Shown piece after piece: positions 42,481-51,226 of a DNA stretch of 64,000 bases. The DNA is taken from the NCBI GenBank assembly GCA_900319235.1, contig ONNR01000003.1, positions 161,519 through 225,518 on the forward strand, given 5' to 3'. Below the pieces are notes generated by a model. It was not told the DNA's origin and searched no databases. It was given only the letters and a program-made list of their open reading frames with translations. The DNA comes from an uncultured Prevotellaceae bacterium (lineage in GTDB: Bacteria > Bacteroidota > Bacteroidia > Bacteroidales > UBA3663). The translations under genes were made by a program, and so were the position numbers. Position 1 is the stretch's first letter. Every line of letters starts with the position of its first letter.

Positions 42481-44178
42481 ATGAAGCGTTTCTTTCGATA
42501 TCTTGTGGTCATCGTCTTTTCGGTCGTGCTGATGGCAGGACCTGATTGTTCTGTCGCCTTTGCACAGCAGAAGAAGACCACTACAACGAAGACTACGACG
42601 CAAAAGAAGCCCGCCCAGACCTCGCAGAAGAAGCCTGCCCAAAGTTCGGCAAAGAAGCCTGCACAGAGCACTTCACAGAAGAAGCCCGCCCAGACCTCGC
42701 AGAAGAAACCTGCTCAGAGTACTTCACAGAAGAAGCCCGCTCAAAGTTCGACAAAGAAGCCCGTACAGAGTACGCAGAAGAAACCCGCGCAGAGCACACA
42801 AAAGAAGTCTACCCAAAGCACGGCAAAGAAGTCAACGCAGAAGTCCTCCAGGGGTTCTGGTTCGAAGAGTTCTTCGAGTTCAAGCAAGAAGAAGGGCAAG
42901 CCGATGAGCCGACAGGCTTACGAAAAGCAGCAACGCGACCTGCAGCAACAGATTCGCGATACCGAGAAACTCATCAGCAACAACAATACTTCGCTGAAGA
43001 GCCAGAATCGCGATATCCAGATCCGTGCCGACGAGATTCGCAAGCGTCAGGCGCTTATCAACAGCAAGCATCGCGAGATAGAATCCCTCGTTGCCGAAGA
43101 GGATAGCCTCAAGCGTGAGATAAGCAACCTCGAGAAGCAGCACAATGCTACGCAGAAGAAGTATGCTGCAGCAATGCGTCACCTTTATAAGTGGCGTAGC
43201 GGTTATGACGAACTGCTCTTTGTCGTTTCGGCCAAGGATTTGCTCGAAGGTCTGCGTCGTGTGCGTTATCTGCGTCGCTACGGAGAGTGGCGCAAGAGCC
43301 AGGCCGAGCTGTTGGAGCAGCAGCGCAATGCTACTCACGAGGCCAAACAGTTGCTCGAACTCGTTCGTGTCGATCACGAGATCATTCTGGAGGACCTTGA
43401 CAAGGAGCGTGCCTCACTGGCTCAACGTCAGCAGGAGCAGGAGACTCAGATAGCCAATCTGCAGAAGCGCAACAAGGAATTGCAGACCGAATTGGATCGT
43501 GACCGCAAGCGTATGGCTGAGGTGGAGAAAACCATCCAGCGAATGATCGAGGAAGAGATTCGCAAGGCCGAAGAGGCACGCAAGAAGGCCGAGGAGGAAG
43601 CCCGACGCAAGGAAGAGGCTGCCCGCAAGGCTCGCGAGGCCAAGGAGAAGGGTACTACTACTGCGTCGAAGGGTTCGACGAGTGGGACCTCAACCTCAAC
43701 TTCGAAGTCTACCGGTACTACCACTGCACCTTCCAGAAACACTACCCATAATTCTGCCACGGTGAAGAAGGACGATGCTTTCCGCAGGCTTTCGGGCAGT
43801 TTTGCCGAAAACCGTGGAAGGTTGCCTTATCCCCTGGATGCCACGTTTGCCTTTGTCGATCATTACAATCCCAACAACGGCAACTCGAGCATTGTGCTCA
43901 GCACCCGTGTCGGAGCACACGCCTGTGCCATCTACGAGGGGGTTGTCCAGAGTTGTTTCCGAACGAGCGAGGAATGGACCATCATCGTGCAGCATGGCAA
44001 TTATCGTTCGGTCTATATGAATCTGCAGAACGTTTTCGTTCGAGCAGGACAGAAGGTTTCCACGCGTCAGCAGTTGGGTACTTTGAAGACCGAACCGGAG
44101 AGCAATCGAGCAGAGATCCGTTTCTGGATCTATCAGAATTCCACCGCTGTCAATCCTGAGCGTTGGCTGAAACGATAA
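42481..44178 (+). CDS. EnvC-like murein hydrolase activator with lysine-rich repeat region
   Basis: 565 residues from ATG 42481. A signal peptide ends near SVAFAQ, followed by about ten QKKPAQS/T-type repeats and a Ser/Lys tract (residues about 30-140). Two coiled-coil stretches run from about 145 to 390, then a Thr/Ser linker, then a LytM/M23 domain (residues about 435-565). That domain lacks the metal ligands: the usual H-x-H is replaced in YRSVYMNL and in AEIRFWIYQN. This fits EnvC-type activators, which switch on amidases rather than cut wall themselves. Confidence 0.85.
   Translation: MKRFFRYLVVIVFSVVLMAGPDCSVAFAQQKKTTTTKTTTQKKPAQTSQKKPAQSSAKKPAQSTSQKKPAQTSQKKPAQSTSQKKPAQSSTKKPVQSTQKKPAQSTQKKSTQSTAKKSTQKSSRGSGSKSSSSSSKKKGKPMSRQAYEKQQRDLQQQIRDTEKLISNNNTSLKSQNRDIQIRADEIRKRQALINSKHREIESLVAEEDSLKREISNLEKQHNATQKKYAAAMRHLYKWRSGYDELLFVVSAKDLLEGLRRVRYLRRYGEWRKSQAELLEQQRNATHEAKQLLELVRVDHEIILEDLDKERASLAQRQQEQETQIANLQKRNKELQTELDRDRKRMAEVEKTIQRMIEEEIRKAEEARKKAEEEARRKEEAARKAREAKEKGTTTASKGSTSGTSTSTSKSTGTTTAPSRNTTHNSATVKKDDAFRRLSGSFAENRGRLPYPLDATFAFVDHYNPNNGNSSIVLSTRVGAHACAIYEGVVQSCFRTSEEWTIIVQHGNYRSVYMNLQNVFVRAGQKVSTRQQLGTLKTEPESNRAEIRFWIYQNSTAVNPERWLKR
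42580..42860 (+). repeat. In-frame coding repeats for KKPAQ units
   Basis: About ten imperfect 15-24-base units coding for QKKPAQS-like segments lie near the 5' end of the EnvC-like gene. Unit spacing changes in multiples of three. Confidence 0.85.
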
Positions 44179-44206
44179 CCTATTCGAGCGATAATCATTT
44201 GACCAC

Positions 44207-44620
44207 ATGGCTACAATAGACGACTGCAAGATCATCAATCTGCCCAAGGAGGAGGATCCTCGGGGAAGCCTGACGTATATCTATCAGAATGTGCAGGTTC
44301 CTTTCGAAATACGTCGTGTCTTCTACATCTACGACGTCCCTGCCGGTAAGGATCGTGGCGCGCATGCCCACAAGCAGTGCTGGCAGTTCATCATCGCTGC
44401 CTCAGGTGCCTTGGAGGTGTATCTCAACGATGGTCATGCCGAAAAGGTTGTGACCTTGAATCGTCCCTTCCAGGGATTGCTCGTCCCTCCCGGAGTCTGG
44501 GCTCACGAACAGGAATTCACCACAGGTGCCCTCTGTCTGGTACTGGCTAGCCATGATTACAGCGAAGACGACTACATCCGCAACTTCGACGATTATCTGA
44601 AATACCTTGCCCAAGCATGA
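44207..44620 (+). CDS. FdtA/QdtA-type dTDP-4-oxo-6-deoxyglucose 3,4-oxoisomerase (cupin)
   Basis: 137 residues, one cupin domain. PRGSLTYIYQNVQVPFEIRRVFYIYDVPAG and RGAHAHKQCWQFIIAASGALEVYLNDG are the WxcM/FdtA signature with the catalytic-site histidines in HAHK. It would move the keto group from C4 to C3 of dTDP-4-oxo-6-deoxyglucose on the way to dTDP-Fuc3NAc or dTDP-Qui3NAc. The aminotransferase for the next step is two genes downstream. rmlA and rmlB are not in the window. Overlaps the next gene by four bases. Confidence 0.9.
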   Translation: MATIDDCKIINLPKEEDPRGSLTYIYQNVQVPFEIRRVFYIYDVPAGKDRGAHAHKQCWQFIIAASGALEVYLNDGHAEKVVTLNRPFQGLLVPPGVWAHEQEFTTGALCLVLASHDYSEDDYIRNFDDYLKYLAQA

Positions 44621-45618
44621 ACATCCATCGATATACGAGTAGCGATAAGCCGATATGGGACGCCTTTGCCCGTGCTTCGAAGAATGGAACCTTCCTCTTC
44701 GAACGTGACTATATGGACTATCATCGTGACCGTTTCTTCGACCATTCGCTGATGTTTCTTGACGACAAGGGACGCCTGGTGGCCCTCTTGCCGGCCAACG
44801 AGGTGGAGATCGATGGCGTCCGACATCTTTACAGTCATCAGGGATTGACCTACGGAGGCTTTGTCCTTTCGACGAAAAACACCGTCGAACAGGTTATGGA
44901 ACTTTTCGACGAAACTGTTACCTATCTGGAAGCAGAAGGTTTCGAAATGTTTCATTACAAGCAGATGCCGACGATCTATCATCAGTGTCCGTCGCAGGAG
45001 GATGAATACGCCCTTTGGCGCCATGGAGCCACTTTGGAAGGCTGTAACATCTCGTGTACGGTGCCCCTTGCAGGAACACCTCAGCAGCCTCCTTTCGAAC
45101 GTCGTCGTCGTCGCGGCGTAGTGCGTGCCGAAGAGGCAGGCTATCAAATTGTTGAGAATGCCTCGCTCGAAGTGTTCTGGCCCATCATGGTCAACAATCT
45201 TCAGGAGCGCTACGATGCTTCGCCCGTCCATGCCTTGGCCGAAATGCAGTTGCTGCAAGACAGTTTCCCACAGAACATCCAGTGTTTCCTCTGTGTCGAT
45301 TCGATGGGAGAGGCACAGGCGGGTGCTGTGGTCTTCCTGGCCAATCCGATGACGATCCATGTCCAGTATGGGCATGCTACGTCGCAGGGCAAGGCTGATG
45401 GCGCCCTCGACTTCCTCTATACTCGGTTGATGGAGCGGTATCGCAATCTGGGCTTCCAGTATTTCGATTTCGGCACGAGCAACGAGCAGGGAGGACGTGT
45501 CCTCAATGCTTCGCTCATTGCCCAAAAGGAGGGCTTCGGAGGACGTGGCATCGCTTACAAGACGTTCGTCATCCAACTGTATCGTCCTCATAGTTTTTAT
45601 AGCTTTAATAGCCTCTGA
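44617..45618 (+). CDS. FemAB/GNAT-like acyltransferase
   Basis: 333 residues. The fold is that of FemAB-like, duplicated GNAT proteins: LMFLDDKGRLVALLPANEVE, LYSHQGLTYGGFVL, RRRRRGVVRAEEAGY and FQYFDFGTSNEQGGRVLN. The position, coupled to fdtA (ATGA overlap), suggests it acylates a sugar or glycan component. A role in peptidoglycan bridge formation is the alternative for this fold. Substrate is unknown. Confidence 0.8.
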   Translation: MNIHRYTSSDKPIWDAFARASKNGTFLFERDYMDYHRDRFFDHSLMFLDDKGRLVALLPANEVEIDGVRHLYSHQGLTYGGFVLSTKNTVEQVMELFDETVTYLEAEGFEMFHYKQMPTIYHQCPSQEDEYALWRHGATLEGCNISCTVPLAGTPQQPPFERRRRRGVVRAEEAGYQIVENASLEVFWPIMVNNLQERYDASPVHALAEMQLLQDSFPQNIQCFLCVDSMGEAQAGAVVFLANPMTIHVQYGHATSQGKADGALDFLYTRLMERYRNLGFQYFDFGTSNEQGGRVLNASLIAQKEGFGGRGIAYKTFVIQLYRPHSFYSFNSL

Positions 45619-45663
45619 GGATTCAAAGCTTCAAAAACATCATCCATAATCATAGCGCTCTTC

Positions 45664-46779
45664 ATGATTCCTTATCTTGACTTACATACCATCAATGCTC
45701 CCTACGAGGCAGACATCAAGCAGGCATTGCTCGATGTGGTTGACTCGGGCTGGTATCTGTTCGGGCAGCAGGTCTCTGCGTTCGAGCAGGAATGGGCTGA
45801 CTATAATGGTGCACGTCATTGCGTAGCCTGTGCCAATGGACTGGATGCGCTGCGTCTGGTGCTGCGTGCATGGATTGAGATGGGATATCTGAAGCGTGGC
45901 GATGGCGTGATTGTTCCTGCCAACACCTACATCGCCAGCATCTTGGCAGTGAGCGACAATGGATTGGTACCTATTCCAGTGGAGCCTGATCCGGAATCCT
46001 ATCTGATTGACCCTCGCACGATTGCTCAACTTTTGGAGAATCCTATGTCTTCCCCTGCATATCCAGTTGCCAGGGATGTTGCGATTCGTGCCATTCTTCC
46101 CGTGCATCTCTATGGTCAGCGCTGCGAGATGGAGGCTATCGACGAACTGGCTGCTCGGTATCAACTGCTGGTGTTACAGGACAGTGCACAGAGTCATGGC
46201 GTCAAGGCAAAGGGTACCTGCGCTTGGAGTTTCTACCCGGGCAAGAATCTTGGAGCCTTGGGCGATGCAGGTGCGGTGACCTCCGACGACGAAGCGTTGG
46301 CTACTGTGATTCGTCAGTTGGCGTTCTATGGCAGCGAGAGAAAGTATGTGCATCGCTACAAAGGCGTCAATTCTCGAATGGACGAACTGCAGGCTGCCGT
46401 GCTTCGCATCAAGTTGCGTGACTTGGATCGTGCCAATGCCCGACGTGTAGCAATTGCAGAACGTTTTGCTCGCGAGATTTCCAATCCGTCCCTCGTTTTG
46501 CCAAAGGCCAAGGCCGATCATGTCTATCATATCTATCCGGTGCTGACTGCTCAGCGTGATGCACTCCAGCGCTATCTGCTCGATCAGGGCATACAGACTC
46601 AGATACATTATCCCTTGGCACCTCATCAGCAGAAGGCCTACAACGAGTGGCAGGCTTTGCATTTCCCGATCACCGAAAAGATAGCTGCCCAGGAATTGTC
46701 GATTCCTTGTAATCAGTCGATGACCGACGATGATGTTTCGAAGGTTATCGCTGCGCTAAACCATTATCCCTATGTTTGA
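45664..46779 (+). CDS. DegT/DnrJ/EryC1-family sugar aminotransferase (FdtB-like)
   Basis: 371 residues. The PLP lysine is Lys194 in FYPGKNLGALGDAGAV; ARHCVACANGLDALRLVLRA, VPANTYIASILAV and YKGVNSRMDELQAAVLRIKL are family motifs. Together with the upstream FdtA-like isomerase it would aminate C3 of a dTDP-3-oxo-6-deoxyhexose. It overlaps the hexapeptide acyltransferase gene by eight bases. Confidence 0.92.
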   Translation: MIPYLDLHTINAPYEADIKQALLDVVDSGWYLFGQQVSAFEQEWADYNGARHCVACANGLDALRLVLRAWIEMGYLKRGDGVIVPANTYIASILAVSDNGLVPIPVEPDPESYLIDPRTIAQLLENPMSSPAYPVARDVAIRAILPVHLYGQRCEMEAIDELAARYQLLVLQDSAQSHGVKAKGTCAWSFYPGKNLGALGDAGAVTSDDEALATVIRQLAFYGSERKYVHRYKGVNSRMDELQAAVLRIKLRDLDRANARRVAIAERFAREISNPSLVLPKAKADHVYHIYPVLTAQRDALQRYLLDQGIQTQIHYPLAPHQQKAYNEWQALHFPITEKIAAQELSIPCNQSMTDDDVSKVIAALNHYPYV

Positions 46780-47443
46780 TTCCTTCTTCCGCACCAATTG
46801 GTTGGCAACGCTGAAACTCAACCTCAAGTTGCTCCCTTGGCATCAGGCCTGCCGTCTGCCCATCGTGGTGGAGGGTCCTTTGCGCATCGAGATAGGAGAG
46901 GGGGCACGTGTTATTTTGCCCGACGATGCCCCTAGGGGAACTGTCATCTTGGGTAGTCGGCATGAGACCTTTAAGGCTGAGGCAGGAAAGGCGCAGTTCT
47001 CTATCTTTGGAACCTGGGAAATAAAGGGAAAGATTCGTATCGGCCTGGACAGCTGCCTTTACATCCATCGTGGTGCCACCCTCACTACGGGTCGTGATAT
47101 TTTTGTTGCTCGCGACAGTCAGATAGAATGTGCCGAGCGAGTCATCGTTGGTGACAATGTCCTTGCAGGGGAGATTTATATCTGCGATAGTGCAGGGCAT
47201 AGTGTAGCGCATGGAGACGCTGTACAACCCATGACCAGACCCATCGTAATCGGCGATGGTTGTTACTTTGGCTTTCGCACGATGGTGCTTCGCGGTGCTG
47301 TCGTTCCTCCCCATTCGGTGATAGGCAGTGGTGCGGTTTGTACCCGTGATTATAGTGCAGGACATCCCGAAGGACATCTTCTTCTGACCGGTGTTCCTGC
47401 CGAAGTCAAGGCTACCGACGTTACGCCCGATTGTCACGTTTAG
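46772..47443 (+). CDS. Left-handed beta-helix (hexapeptide) acyltransferase
   Basis: 223 residues. Hexapeptide-type turns are visible (IEIGEGARVIL, LYIHRGATLTTGRDIFVARDSQI, IVIGDGCYFGFRTMVLRGAVVPPHSVIGSGAV), ending with LLTGVPAEV. The fold serves O- or N-acetyltransferases such as WbbJ. It may acetylate the amino sugar or the glycan. Translation overlaps the aminotransferase gene. Confidence 0.88.
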   Translation: MFDSFFRTNWLATLKLNLKLLPWHQACRLPIVVEGPLRIEIGEGARVILPDDAPRGTVILGSRHETFKAEAGKAQFSIFGTWEIKGKIRIGLDSCLYIHRGATLTTGRDIFVARDSQIECAERVIVGDNVLAGEIYICDSAGHSVAHGDAVQPMTRPIVIGDGCYFGFRTMVLRGAVVPPHSVIGSGAVCTRDYSAGHPEGHLLLTGVPAEVKATDVTPDCHV

Positions 47444-47456
47444 CATTCTTCGGTTT

Positions 47457-48743
47457 ATGGAGGTCCCATCCTACAGATCCATCGTCAAAGGTGCCGGCAT
47501 TTTCGGTGCAGCCAAGGCTGTCAATATCCTGACGGCCCTGGTGCGTACTAAGTTTGCGGCTGTGCTTTTGGGAACTGTTGGCGTCGGACTGAATGCCCTT
47601 TTCAATACGGTTCAGCTTTTCATGAACCAACTGCTTGGCCTAGGTCTTTCGACGGGAAGTGTCAAGACCTTGTCCGAAGCCTATTCCACCCACGATCTTG
47701 CCTTCATCGATCGGCACGTGACCCGTGTGCGCCATTGGGCCATCCTCTGCGGTGCGGCTGCCATCGTGCTCCTTGCCTTGCTTTCTCCGCTTCTCAGCCT
47801 GCTTTATTTCGAAACCTTGCATTATGTGCCGCATTTCATGCTCTTGGGCGTGGGTGTGGCCGCACTCATTGTCTGCGACATCGAGCAGAGCGTGATGCGA
47901 AGTCTGCAGCGTTCAGTCCGATTGGCGTTCAGTATGCTGCTCACGGCCATCTGTGCCTTGGTCTTCACCGTTCCCTTCTATTGGTGGTTGGGCATACGTG
48001 GTGTCATCTTCGCCATCGTCTCCTGTGCCGTAGCTTCTGCCTGCATCTGCTTATGGCAGGGACACAAGACACATCCCTTCCATCTCGACTGGGGTCAGTT
48101 CTCCGATTGGAGCGAATTCTGGAAGGCATCACAGCCCATGCTTCGTACGGGCATGGCGTTTGTCATCACTGGTCTTTTCCTGCAGGGAAGCGATCTCTTC
48201 CTGCAGTCGGTGCTGGCCACCACGGCTTCATTGACGGTCGTCGGCCTTTTCAAGGCAGGCTATCAGTGCGCCTTCACCTATCCGAGTATGATCTTCTCGG
48301 GCGTTGCCAACGATTATTTCCCCCGTCTTTCGGCCGTTGCCGACGATGATATTGCAGGTCGACGCATCGTGGTGATTCGTCAGATTCGCGTTATGTTTCT
48401 CATCGCCCTTCCCGTGGTGATTGCAATCTGGCTTCTTGCTCCTTGGGTGATACGTATCCTCCTAAGCGAGGAATTCCTTCCGCTCGTCACGATGGTGCGT
48501 TGGTCGGTATTGGCCATCCTTTTCAAGTCCATCTATCTTCCTTTGGGATATCTGCCCTTGGCGCTCAATAAGCGCCTGCATTTCGTCATCCTTGAAGGAC
48601 TGAGTTGCATGATCAACATCACAGTCGTTCTCGTGGGCTTTTATCTGGGTGGTCTCGATGGCATCGGCATGGGTATCTTTGCCGGCGGCGTCCTCGACCT
48701 CATCCTCTACATCCTCTTCTGCCGATATCATTATTGGAATTGA
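47457..48743 (+). CDS. Wzx-type polysaccharide flippase
   Basis: 428 residues from ATG 47457. About 12 to 14 membrane segments; the N-terminus VKGAGIFGAAKAVNILTALVRTKFAAVLLG and MIFSGVANDYFPRLSAVADD are typical of MATE/Wzx lipid-linked oligosaccharide flippases. It would move the undecaprenyl-linked repeat across the inner membrane. No Wzy polymerase is identified in the window. An in-frame upstream start at 47391 lies inside the previous gene and is less likely. Confidence 0.9.
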   Translation: MEVPSYRSIVKGAGIFGAAKAVNILTALVRTKFAAVLLGTVGVGLNALFNTVQLFMNQLLGLGLSTGSVKTLSEAYSTHDLAFIDRHVTRVRHWAILCGAAAIVLLALLSPLLSLLYFETLHYVPHFMLLGVGVAALIVCDIEQSVMRSLQRSVRLAFSMLLTAICALVFTVPFYWWLGIRGVIFAIVSCAVASACICLWQGHKTHPFHLDWGQFSDWSEFWKASQPMLRTGMAFVITGLFLQGSDLFLQSVLATTASLTVVGLFKAGYQCAFTYPSMIFSGVANDYFPRLSAVADDDIAGRRIVVIRQIRVMFLIALPVVIAIWLLAPWVIRILLSEEFLPLVTMVRWSVLAILFKSIYLPLGYLPLALNKRLHFVILEGLSCMINITVVLVGFYLGGLDGIGMGIFAGGVLDLILYILFCRYHYWN

Positions 48744-48763
48744 TGTGTGCAAAGCCGGTTTGC

Positions 48764-48803
48764 CCCCTCATTGTTAATTGTTAATTATTAATTGTTAATT
48801 GTC
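48764..48803. repeat. TTGTTAA heptamer repeat
   Basis: Tandem copies of an AATTGTT unit fill the gap before the glycosyltransferase gene. Similar runs occur near 24711-24741, 56655-56681 and 56695-56730. Confidence 0.7.
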
Positions 48804-48804
48804 A

Positions 48805-50019
48805 GTGCGCATTCTCTTCACCACAGCATGGTACCCCAACCGCAAGGATGCGGGCGATGGCGTCTTCATTCAGAAGCACGCCAGGGCTGTTGCGCGGCTC
48901 AACGATGTGGCCGTGCTGATGGTGCAGACCGACGTGGCTGTCCGAGGTCTGAGGATTGAAGTTTGTCCGAAGGAAAGCCGGGATAAATCGCTGCACGAGG
49001 TTCTTGTCTATGTGCCCAAGACTCGCTTTGAGATACCTTTGATTACGGGCCTTTTGCGACTCTTCTGGCTCATGATGGGATATTTCAAGGGCTATCGGTT
49101 CATCAAGAAAAATTATTGGCAGGGCGAACGGCCCGAAGTGTGCCATGTCAATGTCCTGACACGTGCGGCAGGCTTGCCTTGGCTCTTGCTCAAACTTCAT
49201 CACATTCCTTATATCATCACCGAGCATTGGTCACGTTATGCCCGCGAAGGGGCTTATCCCGACAGCGCTATGCAACTCCGATTGGGCCGACGGTTCGTGA
49301 AGGATGCTTCCTGCGTTTGTCCCGTCAGTCTTAATCTTGAGCAGAATATGAAGAAATGGGGTTTGGAGAATCGTCATTATACGCGCATCGGCAACGTCGT
49401 CGATACCGATACGTTTGTGCCAGCTTCAAATGCAAAAGTCGGTTCAAAAGTCACGTTCGTCCACGTGTCGTGGATGCGCGACGACTCGAAGAACATCTCA
49501 GGCATTCTTCGCACGGCAGCAAGACTGAAAGAGCAGAATCAGGATTTCCACATCGACTTCATAGGGGAGGGGAATGACAAACCAAAGCTGATGGAATATA
49601 GCAGGGAACTTGGGTTGGACGAAACGGTGTCCTTCCTTCCTGCAAAGACTGGGCGTGATTTGGCAGAGGCACTCCAAAGGCATGATGCGCTGTTGATGTT
49701 CAGCAATTTCGAGAACCAGCCCGTGTCGGTGCTCGAAGCCCTTGCGTGCGGACTTCCCGTCATCGCTACCAAGGTGGGAACCATCCCCGCTATGTTGGCA
49801 CAGAATCGCGGCATAACTGTCGAACCAGGAAACGAATCAGAATTGCAGGAAGTCCTGGCCGCCTTCATCACAACTTGGAATCGAATGACCGATGCGCAAC
49901 GCTCTGACCGAACTTTGGCAATTCACCGCCATCAATATGTGGCTGAGCGACATAGCCCCGAGGTTATCGCCCAGCAGTTCGATGTGCTCTATCGTTCCGC
50001 AGTGAACCAAACCCCTTGA
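48805..50019 (+). CDS. Glycosyltransferase family 4 protein
   Basis: 404 residues. The N-terminal Rossmann part begins RILFTTAWYPNRKDAGDGVFIQKHARA; the C-terminal nucleotide-sugar domain has FVHVSWMRDDSKNISGIL and ALLMFSNFENQPVSVLEALACGLPVIATKVGT, with the GT4 E-x7-E motif. I place the start at GTG 48805; a TTG two codons upstream is possible but belongs to the heptamer repeat. It is part of the polysaccharide region. The 3' side abuts a REP-type repeat cluster. Confidence 0.9.
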   Translation: MRILFTTAWYPNRKDAGDGVFIQKHARAVARLNDVAVLMVQTDVAVRGLRIEVCPKESRDKSLHEVLVYVPKTRFEIPLITGLLRLFWLMMGYFKGYRFIKKNYWQGERPEVCHVNVLTRAAGLPWLLLKLHHIPYIITEHWSRYAREGAYPDSAMQLRLGRRFVKDASCVCPVSLNLEQNMKKWGLENRHYTRIGNVVDTDTFVPASNAKVGSKVTFVHVSWMRDDSKNISGILRTAARLKEQNQDFHIDFIGEGNDKPKLMEYSRELGLDETVSFLPAKTGRDLAEALQRHDALLMFSNFENQPVSVLEALACGLPVIATKVGTIPAMLAQNRGITVEPGNESELQEVLAAFITTWNRMTDAQRSDRTLAIHRHQYVAERHSPEVIAQQFDVLYRSAVNQTP

Positions 50020-50031
50020 CCTCTCATCCTC

Positions 50032-50121
50032 TGTTCCCGTAGCAGCCGTCTTCTCTTCCTTTGTTCCCGTGGCAGCCGTCTTTCTCTCCTCTGTTCACGT
50101 GGCAGCCGTCTTTGGCTGCCC
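50032..50121. repeat. Three 30-bp tandem units of REP family A
   Basis: Units beginning TGTTCCCGT or TGTTCACGT start at 50032, 50062 and 50092. Only the last carries the complete GGCAGCC...GGCTGCC hairpin (50101-50120). They sit between convergent glycosyltransferase genes. Confidence 0.85.
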
Positions 50122-50142
50122 TTATACCTCTCGATCCCAACC

Positions 50143-51123
50143 TTAGAACCCCACCTTCCTGCTGACTTCCGGATGACGAATCCACCACGTGACCAGTCTT
50201 TCGTTGCACGTCAGCAGTTTGACTCCAAGGTATTTCAGTTCATTGATCCACGGCAGCGGGTAAAGTTCCAGTTGCCGCAATGCTTCGATGCATTGCAGGG
50301 CATATTCCGTATCGTGCTGCTTCCTGATGAGCACGCGCAGCACGTCCATGCTCAGGTAGGACAATTTATACCGCATCACGGAGTCCAAGCCGTGTTCGTC
50401 GCGCCAACGGGTGAGATTGTTGAGGATGGTCATCGTGTCGTCCATCAGTTTGCGCTTGCGTGCTTCGGTGCGTGTGTTGATGCTGCTGCCCGAATGCTCG
50501 TAGTATAGATAGGTATAGCCCTGCTTATAGACCACAGGACCTGCCAGCGTGAATAGTTTGAAGATAAGTTCCTCGTCCTGGTGATAGATGCCGGGCGTGA
50601 AGCGCAGTTCGGGATGTCGGGTGAATAGGCTGCGCTTGAACAGATAACCATAGACAAGGCCTTCGATGTTATGGCTTCGCACAAAATCTGCGCCCGTAGC
50701 ATATTCTTGGTCGAAGGGCCAGCGTTCCATCTGATGGCTCCACGGACGCTGTGTGCCGTCTTCGAGCCGATACATTACCTGCACGCCGATGATGTCGTAC
50801 TTCCCGCTTTGCATCGTGTCGATAGGCAGCACTTTGCCCTCCATCATCTTGTCGTCAGCATCGACCATGTAGATGTATTCGCCCGTCGCCTTCTCGATGG
50901 CAAGGTTGCGAGCCACGCTTTGTCCCTGGTTCTTCTGGTGGAACACTTTCACGCATAGATGCTGTTGGGCATATTCGCCGAGTAGGGCAGGAGTGTCGTC
51001 GGTCGAACCGTCATCGACGACGATGACCTCCATATCGTCGATGCCTTGTGCAAGACAGGAGTCCAGGCAGGCAACGATGTATTTCTCCACGTTGTAGGCG
51101 GGAATAATGAAACTCAGCAGCAT
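50143..51123 (-). CDS. Glycosyltransferase family 2 protein
   Basis: 326 residues from ATG at 51123. LLSFIIPAYNVEKYIVACLDSCL, VIVVDDGSTDDTP and GEYIYMVDADDKMM (DxD metal site) are the GT-A fold signature; later YHQDEELIFKLF is the acceptor-side motif. It transfers a sugar from an NDP donor; linkage is unknown. It is the only gene in this polysaccharide stretch on the minus strand. Confidence 0.9.
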   Translation of the reverse strand: MLLSFIIPAYNVEKYIVACLDSCLAQGIDDMEVIVVDDGSTDDTPALLGEYAQQHLCVKVFHQKNQGQSVARNLAIEKATGEYIYMVDADDKMMEGKVLPIDTMQSGKYDIIGVQVMYRLEDGTQRPWSHQMERWPFDQEYATGADFVRSHNIEGLVYGYLFKRSLFTRHPELRFTPGIYHQDEELIFKLFTLAGPVVYKQGYTYLYYEHSGSSINTRTEARKRKLMDDTMTILNNLTRWRDEHGLDSVMRYKLSYLSMDVLRVLIRKQHDTEYALQCIEALRQLELYPLPWINELKYLGVKLLTCNERLVTWWIRHPEVSRKVGF

Positions 51124-51143
51124 ATTTGTAACTTTTAACGGTG

Positions 51144-51151
51144 CAAAATTA
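51144..51151 (-). promoter_or_regulatory. -7 element upstream of the GT2 gene
   Basis: Minus strand TAATTTTG, fitting TAnnTTTG, 21 bases before the start. It is divergent from the CotH promoter. Confidence 0.4.
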
Positions 51152-51194
51152 CAAAAAAAATTGATTCGATGCACAAGGTTTGAACAAAAATACT

Positions 51195-51202
51195 TATCTT
51201 TG
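51195..51202 (+). promoter_or_regulatory. -7 element of the CotH-type gene
   Basis: TATCTTTG followed by CAG, 25 bases before the ATG at 51227. Confidence 0.65.
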
Positions 51203-51226
51203 CAGCGAAAAATACCTCGTTCATCG

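Noticed and set aside
43780..44178. Active M23 metallopeptidase
   Set aside because: The histidine and aspartate zinc ligands are replaced, so it is better described as an EnvC-type activator.
47391..47456. Earlier start of the flippase gene
   Set aside because: It lies within the previous gene and lacks the normal hydrophobic start; ATG 47457 fits better.
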